Origin: Qipengyuania sp. ABI-127-1 | GTDB lineage: Bacteria; Pseudomonadota; Alphaproteobacteria; Sphingomonadales; Sphingomonadaceae | DNA length: 64,000 nucleotides | Reading direction: 5' to 3' | Assembly (NCBI GenBank): GCA_022953095.1 | Contig: JALJCR010000001.1 | Coordinates: 1,522,501-1,586,500, forward strand | Shown: positions 17,513 to 25,658 of the stretch, piece after piece | How positions within the stretch are numbered: the stretch's first letter is position 1 | Layout of the letters: every line of letters begins with the position of its first letter | Program-made: the position numbers and the translations under genes | Notes under the pieces: generated by a model | What the model saw: the letters and a program-made list of their open reading frames with translations, nothing else | What the model was told of the DNA's origin: nothing | Database searches by the model: none

Positions 17513-18189
17513 CAGTCGGCCAGTCCGCCAAGGATGATCCCCGCCAGGGTATCGGCCTGGGCAGGGTCGTGATCGTTTTCCGCGCGCAGCCACAGCGGTT
17601 TGCCGCCGACCTCGCCCTGTTCGATGGTCACCGCGTCGGCAGGCGGTGCAAATTCACCTTCGTCCAGCTCGCGGATCAAGGCGCCTCCGAGGTCCCATCC
17701 CGCGAGAGTGAGGCCCTCTTGCCGACCGCTGGCCAGCAGATCTTCGGAGCTTTCGCTGACACCGGCTTCGCGCGCCGCGAGGCTGCGTGCCCGCAGCATC
17801 CCGCGCAAAACCTGCCTGGGCTTGACCGGGGCGTAGATCCAGCTCGGCAAGGTATCGGGCATCAGCCACCCGCCCGACCGCACGGCGAAGACGTGCGTCA
17901 CCGCGAAATGCGCCGCGGCCGCGACGGTGGCGGTCCGCCAGCCGGCAATGGACTGGTCCGCGAGCGGAGCGGTGCTTTCGTTGCAGCCCGGCAGGTCGGG
18001 CAGAACGCAGTCGACGCCGTTTGCATCGAACCGTCGCATGATTTCAGTTACTTGATGGCGGAACTTGTTGGCTTCATCGAACATTGGCGGGATCATCAGC
18101 AGGCGCCGGGGGCGATCCTTGTCGAAGCGAAGCGCCATTTCCTCACCCGTACTGCCATCCGGCAGCGGGCAAGGCCATGTAGCGTACAT
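17512..18189 (-). CDS. Exosortase A system-associated hydrolase 2
   Basis: 225-aa alpha/beta-hydrolase-like protein: LLMIPPMFDEANKFRH near residue 30, DCVLPDLPGCNEST near 61, and FAVRSGGWLM where a G-x-S-x-G elbow would normally be. No clear catalytic Ser, Asp and His set is visible, so it may be inactive or use another mechanism. The gene type and order (ACP, hydrolase 2, hydrolase 1) are typical of XrtA loci in Sphingomonadales. It shares one base with hydrolase 1 and lies 8 bp downstream of the ACP gene. Confidence 0.85.
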   Translation of the reverse strand: MYATWPCPLPDGSTGEEMALRFDKDRPRRLLMIPPMFDEANKFRHQVTEIMRRFDANGVDCVLPDLPGCNESTAPLADQSIAGWRTATVAAAAHFAVTHVFAVRSGGWLMPDTLPSWIYAPVKPRQVLRGMLRARSLAAREAGVSESSEDLLASGRQEGLTLAGWDLGGALIRELDEGEFAPPADAVTIEQGEVGGKPLWLRAENDHDPAQADTLAGIILGGLAD

Positions 18190-18197
18190 TGTCGAGG

Positions 18198-18500
18198 TCA
18201 GCCTTCGACGACCTTGGCTTCGGTGAAGGCGAGCAGACCGCCGTAGCTTTCGAGCATTTCGCCGTCGACGTCCTCATCCTCGATGACGATATCGAGGCGG
18301 TCCTCGATCTCGGTCAGCAGCCCGGCAACCGCCATGGAATCGAGTTCGGGCAAATGGCCGAAAAGCCCGGTCTCGCCATCGAAGCCATCGACCTGCGCCT
18401 GGTCGAGGCCCAGAACATCGCGCAGGATCGCGCGCAGCGTCTGGTCGATTTCGCTGCGGCTCGGCCCGGTCTTCGCGGCACTGGCAGTATCGGCGGTCAT
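18198..18500 (-). CDS. Acyl carrier protein of the exosortase A locus
   Basis: 100 aa with a longer N-terminal tail than fatty-acid ACPs. The phosphopantetheine attachment site is Ser55 in PELDSMAV, and the acidic helix following (IEDRLDIVIEDEDVDGEMLES) is ACP-like. It would carry an acyl or amino-acyl intermediate for the locus, plausibly loaded by the acyl-CoA ligase encoded divergently at 19528. The loading partner is inferred from context only. Confidence 0.9.
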   Translation of the reverse strand: MTADTASAAKTGPSRSEIDQTLRAILRDVLGLDQAQVDGFDGETGLFGHLPELDSMAVAGLLTEIEDRLDIVIEDEDVDGEMLESYGGLLAFTEAKVVEG

Positions 18501-18535
18501 TGCTCGAACTTCCCCTATTCCTTGAGGCGACGCCC

Positions 18536-19501
18536 TTAGCTGGGCCTATTGTGCGGTGCAAGGTGGCGGATCAGCGCCCGTCCTATGGCGGGCCAAGCGC
18601 GGAGCTGGCGCCAGTCGAGGCATGTCAGGCGATAACGCGGTCGGTTCAGTTCCATCCAGTCGCGCTTGTAAGGATCGGAGCCGGTCCCGAAGTCGACCAG
18701 TTCGACCCGGTCGGTATCGATCACGCGCTCGAACAGGGCCGCGCTCAGCGTCGTGCCCGCCGAAAGCGGTTTGGCCGCCTCGATATGGGCGAGCTTGTGG
18801 ATATAGGCCGTCCCGTCCTCGACCGTCCAGAGCTGCGCCGCGACCGGACGCCCCTCGGCGCGCGCGATACCCAGCCGGATACGCCCCGCTTCCCCTTCGG
18901 TGCGCACAAAGCCTTCCAGAATGTCGGCGCGTTCTTCATCGGGCTTCCAGCTTTCAGCATAGACGGCCCGATAATCGGCCCAGGCGGCCTCGTCGAAGCG
19001 GTCGAGGATTTCGACGTCGACCTTCTTCGCCTTGCGCTTGAGGGTAGTGCGCATTTTGCCGGGGCGCATCGCCCAGTATTCGGCGAAACTGCGCCCTTCG
19101 ACCCGGAGGACATGGTTTTCATCGCATTGCTGGCGGACGACCAGCCAGCCAGCCTTGCGGAACGCGGTTTCCAGTCGCGAGGCGCTGCCATCTTCTTCGG
19201 GGATGGGCGCCAGATCGAGGAGATACGCCCGGCGGCGCAAATCCCTCGCGATCACCCGAAGCAGAAAATCGGAGCTGCCGAGAGGCCGCCAGGTGAAAGA
19301 GAACCAGTTGGTCAGGCTGGAGAGGCCCGACGGCCCGACCTGCAATGGCAGGATCACCTGTTCGCCACCACGTTCCGCCTGAACGAAAAGCGGGTTGTCG
19401 AGCAGAGCGAACCAATCCAGCCTGTCGAAAGGCCCCTTGCCGGGCAGATCGAGCCCTTGCAGTTTGGTAACCGTCTCGTGATAGCTGACCGCAATGTCCA
19501 A
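18536..19501 (-). CDS. FemAB/GNAT-like acyltransferase of the exosortase A locus
   Basis: About 321 aa with a BioF2/FemAB-type acetyltransferase fold: MRPGKMRTTLKRKAKKVD, then WADYRAVYAESWKPDEE, and the C-terminal YIHKLAHIEAAKPLSAGTTLSAALFERVI and DFGTGSDPYKRDWM motifs. TTG at 19501 is chosen as start because GAAGGA lies 7 bp upstream and it leaves a 26-bp divergent gap to the ligase; an upstream in-frame extension would overlap that gene. The role is probably acyl or aminoacyl transfer to a saccharide, from family and neighbourhood. Confidence 0.78.
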   Translation of the reverse strand: MDIAVSYHETVTKLQGLDLPGKGPFDRLDWFALLDNPLFVQAERGGEQVILPLQVGPSGLSSLTNWFSFTWRPLGSSDFLLRVIARDLRRRAYLLDLAPIPEEDGSASRLETAFRKAGWLVVRQQCDENHVLRVEGRSFAEYWAMRPGKMRTTLKRKAKKVDVEILDRFDEAAWADYRAVYAESWKPDEERADILEGFVRTEGEAGRIRLGIARAEGRPVAAQLWTVEDGTAYIHKLAHIEAAKPLSAGTTLSAALFERVIDTDRVELVDFGTGSDPYKRDWMELNRPRYRLTCLDWRQLRAWPAIGRALIRHLAPHNRPS

Positions 19502-19527
19502 CGGATTTCCTTCGCTGAGGAGCGTTA

Positions 19528-21042
19528 ATGCCTGATCCCACGCCCTATCCGCTCGATCAACTGATCGAGCGCGGGAGTGCACAGGCGCCTGCATTGGCGC
19601 TGCGCGACCGCACGCTTACCTATGAGGAGTTGAGGAATGGTGTCGCCAGGCTGGCGGGATGGCTGGCGAGCAAGCTCGACAAGGGAGACAGGGTTGCCAG
19701 CTGGGCCGCCAAGGGCGAACTGACCTGCCTGCTTCCACTCGCCGCGGCGCGGGCCGGGCTGGTTCATGTTCCGATCAACCCCCTGCTCAAACGCGCGCAA
19801 GTGGCGCATATCCTGAGCGATAGCGGTGCAGCGCTCCTGATAGGGACCAAGGCGCGCCTGGGCTCGCTGGAACACGGAGATGTACCGCCGGGCTGCGTGG
19901 CCATCGATGAGGCGGAGACTTCCAGTCTGGCCGAAACCGAAAATACGATACTTCCCCTCTCCAGCCACGACCCGGAAGAACTCGCCGCGATCCTCTATAC
20001 CAGCGGCTCGACCGGCAAGCCGAAGGGCGTGATGCTGAGCCACGCGAATATGTGGCTGGGTGCGGTCAGCGTGGCGCATTATCTCGGCATGGAAAGCGAC
20101 GATGTCACTCTGGCCGTGCTGCCGCTGAGCTTCGATTACGGCCAGAACCAGTTGCTTTCGACCTGGTATGCAGGTGGCTGCGTCGTACCGCTCGACTATC
20201 TCTTCCCGCGCGATGTCGCCAAGGCTTGCGGCAAGCATGGCGTGACCACGCTCGCCGCAGTACCGCCGCTCTGGGCGCAGCTTACCGATCTGGCCTGGCC
20301 TGCGGAGGCGGTGTCCTCAATGCGTCGGCTGACCAATTCGGGCGGCGCGCTCACATTGGAACTCGTGCGTGATATGCAGTCCATCTTCCCGAAAACACGC
20401 ATTTTTCCTATGTATGGTCTGACCGAGGCATTCCGGTCCACCTATCTCGATCCGACGCTCGTCGACACGCATCCGACATCGATGGGCTGGGCCATTCCCT
20501 TCGCCGAGATCCTCGTGATCGCCGATGACGGATCGCTGGCCGAACCCGGCCAGGAAGGAGAGCTGGTACATTGCGGGCCGCTGGTGGCGCATGGCTATTG
20601 GCAGGACGGGAAGCGCACGCGCGAGCGGTTCAAAGCCGCGCCCGCTATGTCCGAATATGGCGGAACCGCCGTCTGGTCGGGCGACCGCGTGACGCGCGAT
20701 GCGGATGGCCTGCTCTACTTCGTCGGCAGACGCGATGCGATGATCAAGAGTTCGGGCAATCGCATAAGTCCGCAAGAGCTCGAGAGCGCGGCGCTGGGCA
20801 CCGGACTCGTCGCGGAAGCGGTCGCGCTCGGCGTCGAGGACGAGCGGCTCGGCCATGCCATCCATCTCGTGGTGCGTCCGGCGCGAGATGCCGCCGAACC
20901 CGAAGCGGCACTGCCCAGGGCACTGCAGAAGGAGCTTCCCAATTTCATGCAACCGCATGTGATCCACTGGCGCGATGCGTTGCCGCTCAACCCCAATGGC
21001 AAGATCGATCGCACCGCGATTGCGGCGGAGATCGGCGCATGA
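19528..21042 (+). CDS. Acyl-CoA ligase (AMP-forming), exosortase A system-associated
   Basis: 504 aa. Adenylation core motif YTSGSTGKPKGV at about residues 156-167, MYGLTEAFRSTY near 294, VWSGDRVTRDADG near 383, and catalytic lysine in LNPNGKIDRTA near the C terminus. It likely activates a carboxylic acid for the locus ACP. ATG at 19528 follows GAGGAGCG. It begins the plus-strand arm and overlaps the decarboxylase gene by ATGA. Confidence 0.93.
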   Translation: MPDPTPYPLDQLIERGSAQAPALALRDRTLTYEELRNGVARLAGWLASKLDKGDRVASWAAKGELTCLLPLAAARAGLVHVPINPLLKRAQVAHILSDSGAALLIGTKARLGSLEHGDVPPGCVAIDEAETSSLAETENTILPLSSHDPEELAAILYTSGSTGKPKGVMLSHANMWLGAVSVAHYLGMESDDVTLAVLPLSFDYGQNQLLSTWYAGGCVVPLDYLFPRDVAKACGKHGVTTLAAVPPLWAQLTDLAWPAEAVSSMRRLTNSGGALTLELVRDMQSIFPKTRIFPMYGLTEAFRSTYLDPTLVDTHPTSMGWAIPFAEILVIADDGSLAEPGQEGELVHCGPLVAHGYWQDGKRTRERFKAAPAMSEYGGTAVWSGDRVTRDADGLLYFVGRRDAMIKSSGNRISPQELESAALGTGLVAEAVALGVEDERLGHAIHLVVRPARDAAEPEAALPRALQKELPNFMQPHVIHWRDALPLNPNGKIDRTAIAAEIGA

Positions 21043-22265
21043 AGCCGCTCGGCCCCATTCCCGCCGGTTTCGAGGCGATCGACGGAGAGCTGGCCATTGG
21101 CGATACGCCTGTGAGCGACCTTGTAGGGCGGGCCGGGCGCACGCCGCTTTTCGTCTACTCACGCGAGCGGATCGCGCGTCGCTTCGCCGAATTACGCGCC
21201 GCAATTCCGGATCGCTTGAAGATAAATTATGCAATTAAAGCCAATAGCTTCGCACCACTTCTTGAATATGTTTCCAGTTTCGCGGACGGTCTCGATATCG
21301 CCTCGGGAGGAGAGCTGGAGATGGTACGGGCGACCGGCTTCGATCTGTCGCGGGTGAGTTTCGCCGGACCGGGCAAGCGTGACGAAGAACTCGAAGCCGC
21401 TATCGCTGCCGGTGTCACACTCAATCTCGAAAGCGAGAACGAAGCTGAACGCGCGCTGGCGATTGCCGAGCGGCTTGGTGAAACCCCGCGGTTCGCCGTT
21501 CGCGTCAATCCCGATTTCGAACTCAAGGGCTCGGGCATGAAGATGGGCGGGGGGGCCAAGCCTTTCGGGGTCGATGCGGAGCGTGTTCCGACACTCATCC
21601 GATCCATCACTGCCGCCGGTTGCGATTTTCGCGGACTGCATATTTTCACCGGCAGTCAGGCGCTCTCTGCCGACGCAGTCATCGACATGCAGGCGAAGGT
21701 GCTCGATTGCGCCGACCGCCTGGCGCGCGAGGCGGGCGTTATGCTACCCAAGCTCAATATGGGCGGGGGTTTCGGCATTCCCTATTTTCCGGGCGACGAG
21801 CCGCTCGATATCGGAGCTGTGGGCGCCGCGCTCGAGGATCGCTTCGAGACCTTGCCGGAAACCCTTTCGCAAGCGGACCTTTTTGTCGAACTCGGCCGAT
21901 ATCTCGTTGGCGAGGCGGGAGTTTACCTGACACGCATCGTCGACCGCAAGGATAGTTATGGCGAGACCTATCTGGTTACCGATGGCGGGCTGCATCATCA
22001 GCTCGCCGCGTCGGGGAATTTCGGAACCGTGGTGCGGCGCAACTATCCCGTTGCCATCGCCAGCCGCTTCGATGCCGAGCCAGACGAGATCGTCAACGTG
22101 GTCGGCTGCCTGTGTACGCCGCTCGACCGGCTCGCCGACAAGGCGCATCTGCCCCGCGCGGCGGCAGGCGACATCGTCGCGGTGTTCTGCGCCGGCGCAT
22201 ATGGCGCGAGCGCCTCGCCGAGTGCCTTTTTGGGACAGGGTCCGGCAATCGAAATGCTTGTCTGA
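21039..22265 (+). CDS. PLP-dependent decarboxylase, exosortase A system-associated
   Basis: 408-aa fold-type III (LysA-like) decarboxylase. The PLP lysine is Lys67 in INYAIKANS, and the phosphate-binding and active-site segments are GLHIFTGSQ, NMGGGFGIPYFPGDE, ELGRYLVGEAGVY and CTPLDRLA. The family resembles diaminopimelate and ornithine decarboxylases, but the substrate in XrtA loci is unknown. It is translationally coupled to the acyl-CoA ligase. A hairpin at 22284-22314 follows, and the polysaccharide export gene starts 162 bp later. Confidence 0.92.
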   Translation: MKPLGPIPAGFEAIDGELAIGDTPVSDLVGRAGRTPLFVYSRERIARRFAELRAAIPDRLKINYAIKANSFAPLLEYVSSFADGLDIASGGELEMVRATGFDLSRVSFAGPGKRDEELEAAIAAGVTLNLESENEAERALAIAERLGETPRFAVRVNPDFELKGSGMKMGGGAKPFGVDAERVPTLIRSITAAGCDFRGLHIFTGSQALSADAVIDMQAKVLDCADRLAREAGVMLPKLNMGGGFGIPYFPGDEPLDIGAVGAALEDRFETLPETLSQADLFVELGRYLVGEAGVYLTRIVDRKDSYGETYLVTDGGLHHQLAASGNFGTVVRRNYPVAIASRFDAEPDEIVNVVGCLCTPLDRLADKAHLPRAAAGDIVAVFCAGAYGASASPSAFLGQGPAIEMLV

Positions 22266-22283
22266 ACTGCCCGTGGTAAGACC

Positions 22284-22314
22284 CGCCAAATCCGGGATTT
22301 CCGCGGGTTTGGCG
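22284..22314 (+). terminator. Inverted repeat between the two halves of the XrtA plus-strand arm
   Basis: CGCCAAA at 22284-22290 pairs with TTTGGCG at 22308-22314 with a GC-rich interior (TCCGGGATTTCCGCGGG). No clean T-run follows, so intrinsic termination is doubtful; attenuation or a protein-binding palindrome are alternatives. It is the only gap above 100 bp inside the locus. Confidence 0.4.
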
Positions 22315-22427
22315 CGGTATGACTAACGGTATGTTCACCTTTTCCGGGCAATAGTCGTTCCAAACCTCGGGAATAGCGGGCGCATTCTGCGTGCCGCACA
22401 CCCCCGACCATGCCAGGGAAACGATCG

Positions 22428-23072
22428 ATGCGCTTCACTCGAACTGCCATGCTTCTCGCCGGAGGCGCCGCTTCCACGCTTGTGCTTGGCGGCTGCGCGA
22501 GCGGGGGCGGTACGGAGCTTCCCCCGGCAACCTTCGTGGCGATGCAGGAAGGCCCGGGCGAGGAATATGTCATCGGCCCGCTCGACGAGTTGACGATCCA
22601 TGTCTGGCGCAACCCCGAACTGGGCGCGGAAAAGATTCAGGTTCGGCCCGATGGCCGGATCACGATCCCGCTCGTCAAGGACATGCCTGCCGTCGGCAAA
22701 ACGCCTTCGATGCTCGAAGAGGATATTCGCCTCCAGCTCAGCCAGTATATCGAGGATCCGCTGGTTTCGGTCATCGTCAACGAATTTGCCGGCACGTTCA
22801 GCCAGCAAGTCCGTATCGTGGGCGCGACGGCCCAGCCTGCATCACTGCCATATCGTGCGAACATGACGGTCCTCGACGCGATGATCGCGGTTGGGGGCCT
22901 TTCGGAATTCGCTGCGGGCAACCGCGCCAAGCTCATCCGGTTCGACAAGCAGCTCGGCCGCCAGCGGGAATACGCGCTGCGCCTGACCGACCTGCTGAAA
23001 CGCGGTGACAGCAAGGCAAATGTGCTTCTCCAGCCGGGCGATGTTATCATCATCCCGGAAAGCACGTTCTAA
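22428..23072 (+). CDS. Polysaccharide export lipoprotein (Wza-like), XrtA system
   Basis: 214 aa. A lipobox (LVLGGC, Cys about residue 24) after a short signal sequence, then a Poly_export domain (IGPLDELTIHVWRNPELG, VRPDGRITIPLVKDM) and SLBB-type segments (VRIVGATAQPASLPYRANMTVLDAMIAVGGLSEFA), ending with LLQPGDVIIIPESTF. Wza-family proteins form the outer-membrane channel for exopolysaccharide. ATG at 22428 is preferred for AGGGAA 8 bp upstream and a compact signal peptide; ATG at 22410 is an alternative. Confidence 0.93.
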   Translation: MRFTRTAMLLAGGAASTLVLGGCASGGGTELPPATFVAMQEGPGEEYVIGPLDELTIHVWRNPELGAEKIQVRPDGRITIPLVKDMPAVGKTPSMLEEDIRLQLSQYIEDPLVSVIVNEFAGTFSQQVRIVGATAQPASLPYRANMTVLDAMIAVGGLSEFAAGNRAKLIRFDKQLGRQREYALRLTDLLKRGDSKANVLLQPGDVIIIPESTF

Positions 23073-23087
23073 CGGGATCGCGGGGGC

Positions 23088-24605
23088 ATGCAGGAAGTCT
23101 TGGACGAGATTCGCAGCGCGCTGCATACGGTGTGGAACCGGCGCTGGGTTGCGCTTGCCGTGGCCTGGGCCGTTTGCATTCTCGGCTGGCTCGCGGTCGC
23201 TTTCATTCCCAACAGCTACGAGAGCCGCGCGAGGATCTATGTCGAGCTGGAGGATGTGTTGTCCGAACAGCTCGATATTTCGGGCGACGGCAAGCAGGCG
23301 ATCACCAAGGTTCGGCAGACGCTGATCAGCGCTGTCAATCTCGAACGCGTGGTGCACGATACCAAGCTGGGCGACAAGGTGGCGACCGACGCCGAAATGC
23401 AAAGCGCGGTGCAGGACCTGACCGAGACTATCGTCGTGGAAAGCGAGCAGGACAATCTGTTCGAAATTACCGCGACGATCGGCAAATCCAGCTTGAGCGA
23501 CGCCGAAAACGCGGCTCTTGCGCGTGATGTCGTTCAGAGCCTGATAGATATCTTCCGCGAATCCAACATCGCCGGCAATCGCGGCGATGTGGCGGATACC
23601 ATCGCCTTCCTCGACGAGCAGTTGGACGATCGCAAACGCGAACTCGAGGCCGCCGAGCAGCGCCGCCTTGCCTTCGAAGCGCAGTACCCCGACCTGATCG
23701 GCGGCAGCGGGACCGTGACCGGTCGACTGCAAGGCATGCGGACGGAAATGCGCGGCATCGACGCCGATATCGCCGCAGCGCAGAGCGCCCTGGCAGCGAT
23801 CAACGGCCAGATCGCCAGCACGCCGCGTACCATTATGACGGCCAACAGTGGCGGTGCGCGCGGTGCTTTGATGCAGGCGCAATCTCAACTGGCGGCCATG
23901 CGTGCCCGCGGGCTCACCGACAGCCATCCTGACATCCAGGCGATCCAGCGCCAGATTTCCGCGCTGCGGGACCAGGCGGCGAGCGAGCCGGCCGGTGCCG
24001 GAGGATCGCCTAATCCGGCCTATACCTCGCTGCAATCGATCCGCGCGGAGCGGCAGGCCAATGTCCAGGCGCTACAGGCGCGCAAGGCCGCGCTTCAGTC
24101 CGACATTTCCGCCCTTATCGCAGCTCAGGCCGATGAGCCGGCCGTGGCCGCCGAAGCCAATCGTATCAGCCGCGATTACGAGGTGCTGAAAGACAAATAT
24201 GACGAGCTGCTGAAAGATCGTGAGGAAATGCGCCTGCGCGGCCAGGTGGAAACCGAACGCAGCGCTTTCCAGTTCGAGGTGATCGACCCGCCGACCGCAC
24301 CGCGCAATCCGGCGGCGCCCAATCGGCCCTTGCTGCTGCTGGGCGTCCTGATCGTCGGGTTCGGTGCCGGGGCAGGGGTGGCGTTCGTGATGGGGCAACT
24401 CAATTCGAGCTTCACCACGGCGGACAAGCTCGAGCGCACGCTCGACCTGCCGGTCATCGGAACGATCTCGCGGTCGATGACGCGAGCTGCGCGCCAGCAC
24501 GAAAAATTGCGTTTGAAGCAGTTTCTCGCGGGTGTCGGGGGGCTGGCGGGGATTTGTTTTCTGTTGCTGGTCGTTGAAATCGTCCAGGTCGGATCGGTGG
24601 CCTGA
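23088..24605 (+). CDS. XrtA system polysaccharide chain-length determinant
   Basis: 505-aa Wzz/GNVR-type polysaccharide co-polymerase. One membrane segment at residues 17-37 (WVALAVAWAVCILGWL), a long periplasmic region rich in coiled coil (about 170-400: LDEQLDDRKRELEAAEQRR and similar), a membrane segment near 411-432 and a third hydrophobic segment near 480-500. It controls chain length and is usually the membrane partner of the tyrosine kinase encoded next. It lies 15 bp after the export gene and 8 bp before the kinase. Confidence 0.92.
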   Translation: MQEVLDEIRSALHTVWNRRWVALAVAWAVCILGWLAVAFIPNSYESRARIYVELEDVLSEQLDISGDGKQAITKVRQTLISAVNLERVVHDTKLGDKVATDAEMQSAVQDLTETIVVESEQDNLFEITATIGKSSLSDAENAALARDVVQSLIDIFRESNIAGNRGDVADTIAFLDEQLDDRKRELEAAEQRRLAFEAQYPDLIGGSGTVTGRLQGMRTEMRGIDADIAAAQSALAAINGQIASTPRTIMTANSGGARGALMQAQSQLAAMRARGLTDSHPDIQAIQRQISALRDQAASEPAGAGGSPNPAYTSLQSIRAERQANVQALQARKAALQSDISALIAAQADEPAVAAEANRISRDYEVLKDKYDELLKDREEMRLRGQVETERSAFQFEVIDPPTAPRNPAAPNRPLLLLGVLIVGFGAGAGVAFVMGQLNSSFTTADKLERTLDLPVIGTISRSMTRAARQHEKLRLKQFLAGVGGLAGICFLLLVVEIVQVGSVA

Positions 24606-24613
24606 GGGGGAAC

Positions 24614-25654
24614 GTGCCAGTGAACAAGCCCAGCAATATCGTTCCGTCCGATAAAGACGATAAGAAGGCCAAGCGTGGGTCGCTCCTCGAGCGCGCCAGC
24701 GGTCTGTTCGGATTGGACAAGCTGTCGCCGGCATCGGTTCCGGACAAGCTTGAGGACGAAAAGGCGAAGAAGTTCGCGCCGAAGCGGCGATCCGCCGACT
24801 CGGCGACCTCCCGCGAAACGCCGCGACGCCGCGCATCGGACTGGATCGGCGAGGCCGCATCGGCGGCGCCATCTGCGGACGCGACGCCGGCGGAGCCCCC
24901 CGAGCCGAAAACCCCAGATGTGACCTTTTCCGGGCCGAAGCGGGAAGTCGTTCGGTCGCTCTTGCGTGAACAAGGGCTGATCGATCCCGATGGCGGCGCT
25001 TCGACTCTGCTTGAGGAATTCCGCATCGTGAAGCGGCAGGTTCTCGCATCCGCGAAAACCGAAGGCACGCCACTGGCCCGCCGAGTGCTGGTCTGCTCCC
25101 CCCATCCGAACGAGGGCAAGACCTTCTGTTCACTCAACCTCGCAATTGCCCTGGCCGGCGAGCGCGATCTGGAAGTGCTTCTGGTGGATGCCGATTTCGG
25201 CAAGCCGTCGATCATGAACAAGCTGGGGCTTAGCGCGGGCAAGGGTTTCATGGACGTGATCGCCGACCCGGCCAGCCGGATCGAGGATGTCGTGGTCGGG
25301 ACGGATATTCCGGGCCTGTGGGTTCTACCGGCGGGTCAACGCACGGGCCGGGATAGCGAGTATCTCGCCAGCGAGCGGACCTGGACCGTCCTGAACAGCC
25401 TGACGCGCGGCGCTCGCAACCGGATCGTCGTATTCGACAGCCCGCCGGCTCTGGCGGCGACACCAGCCGCGGAACTGGCCAAGCATGTCGGACAGGCTCT
25501 GCTGGTCGCACGGGCCGACATGACCGGCAGAGCGGCGCTGGACGATGCGATCGATCTCCTATCCGCCTGCCCGGACATCAAGCTGCTGCTCAACGATGTG
25601 ACTTTCAGCCCCAGTGGGCGGAAGTTCGGCAGCTATTACGGATATGGGGAGTAA
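24614..25654 (+). CDS. XrtA-associated tyrosine autokinase (BY-kinase, CpsD/ExoP-like)
   Basis: 346 aa. A disordered basic N-terminal region of about 100 residues precedes a MinD/Mrp-like ATPase domain: Walker A variant SPHPNEGKTF near residue 165, a Walker A' type LLVDADFGKPS near 194, and Walker B-like IVVFDSPPALA near 274. The tail GSYYGYGE holds three tyrosines, a short version of the autophosphorylation cluster. It probably regulates polymerisation through the chain-length determinant. GTG at 24614 follows GAGGGGGA. Confidence 0.92.
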   Translation: MPVNKPSNIVPSDKDDKKAKRGSLLERASGLFGLDKLSPASVPDKLEDEKAKKFAPKRRSADSATSRETPRRRASDWIGEAASAAPSADATPAEPPEPKTPDVTFSGPKREVVRSLLREQGLIDPDGGASTLLEEFRIVKRQVLASAKTEGTPLARRVLVCSPHPNEGKTFCSLNLAIALAGERDLEVLLVDADFGKPSIMNKLGLSAGKGFMDVIADPASRIEDVVVGTDIPGLWVLPAGQRTGRDSEYLASERTWTVLNSLTRGARNRIVVFDSPPALAATPAAELAKHVGQALLVARADMTGRAALDDAIDLLSACPDIKLLLNDVTFSPSGRKFGSYYGYGE

Positions 25655-25658
25655 GCCC

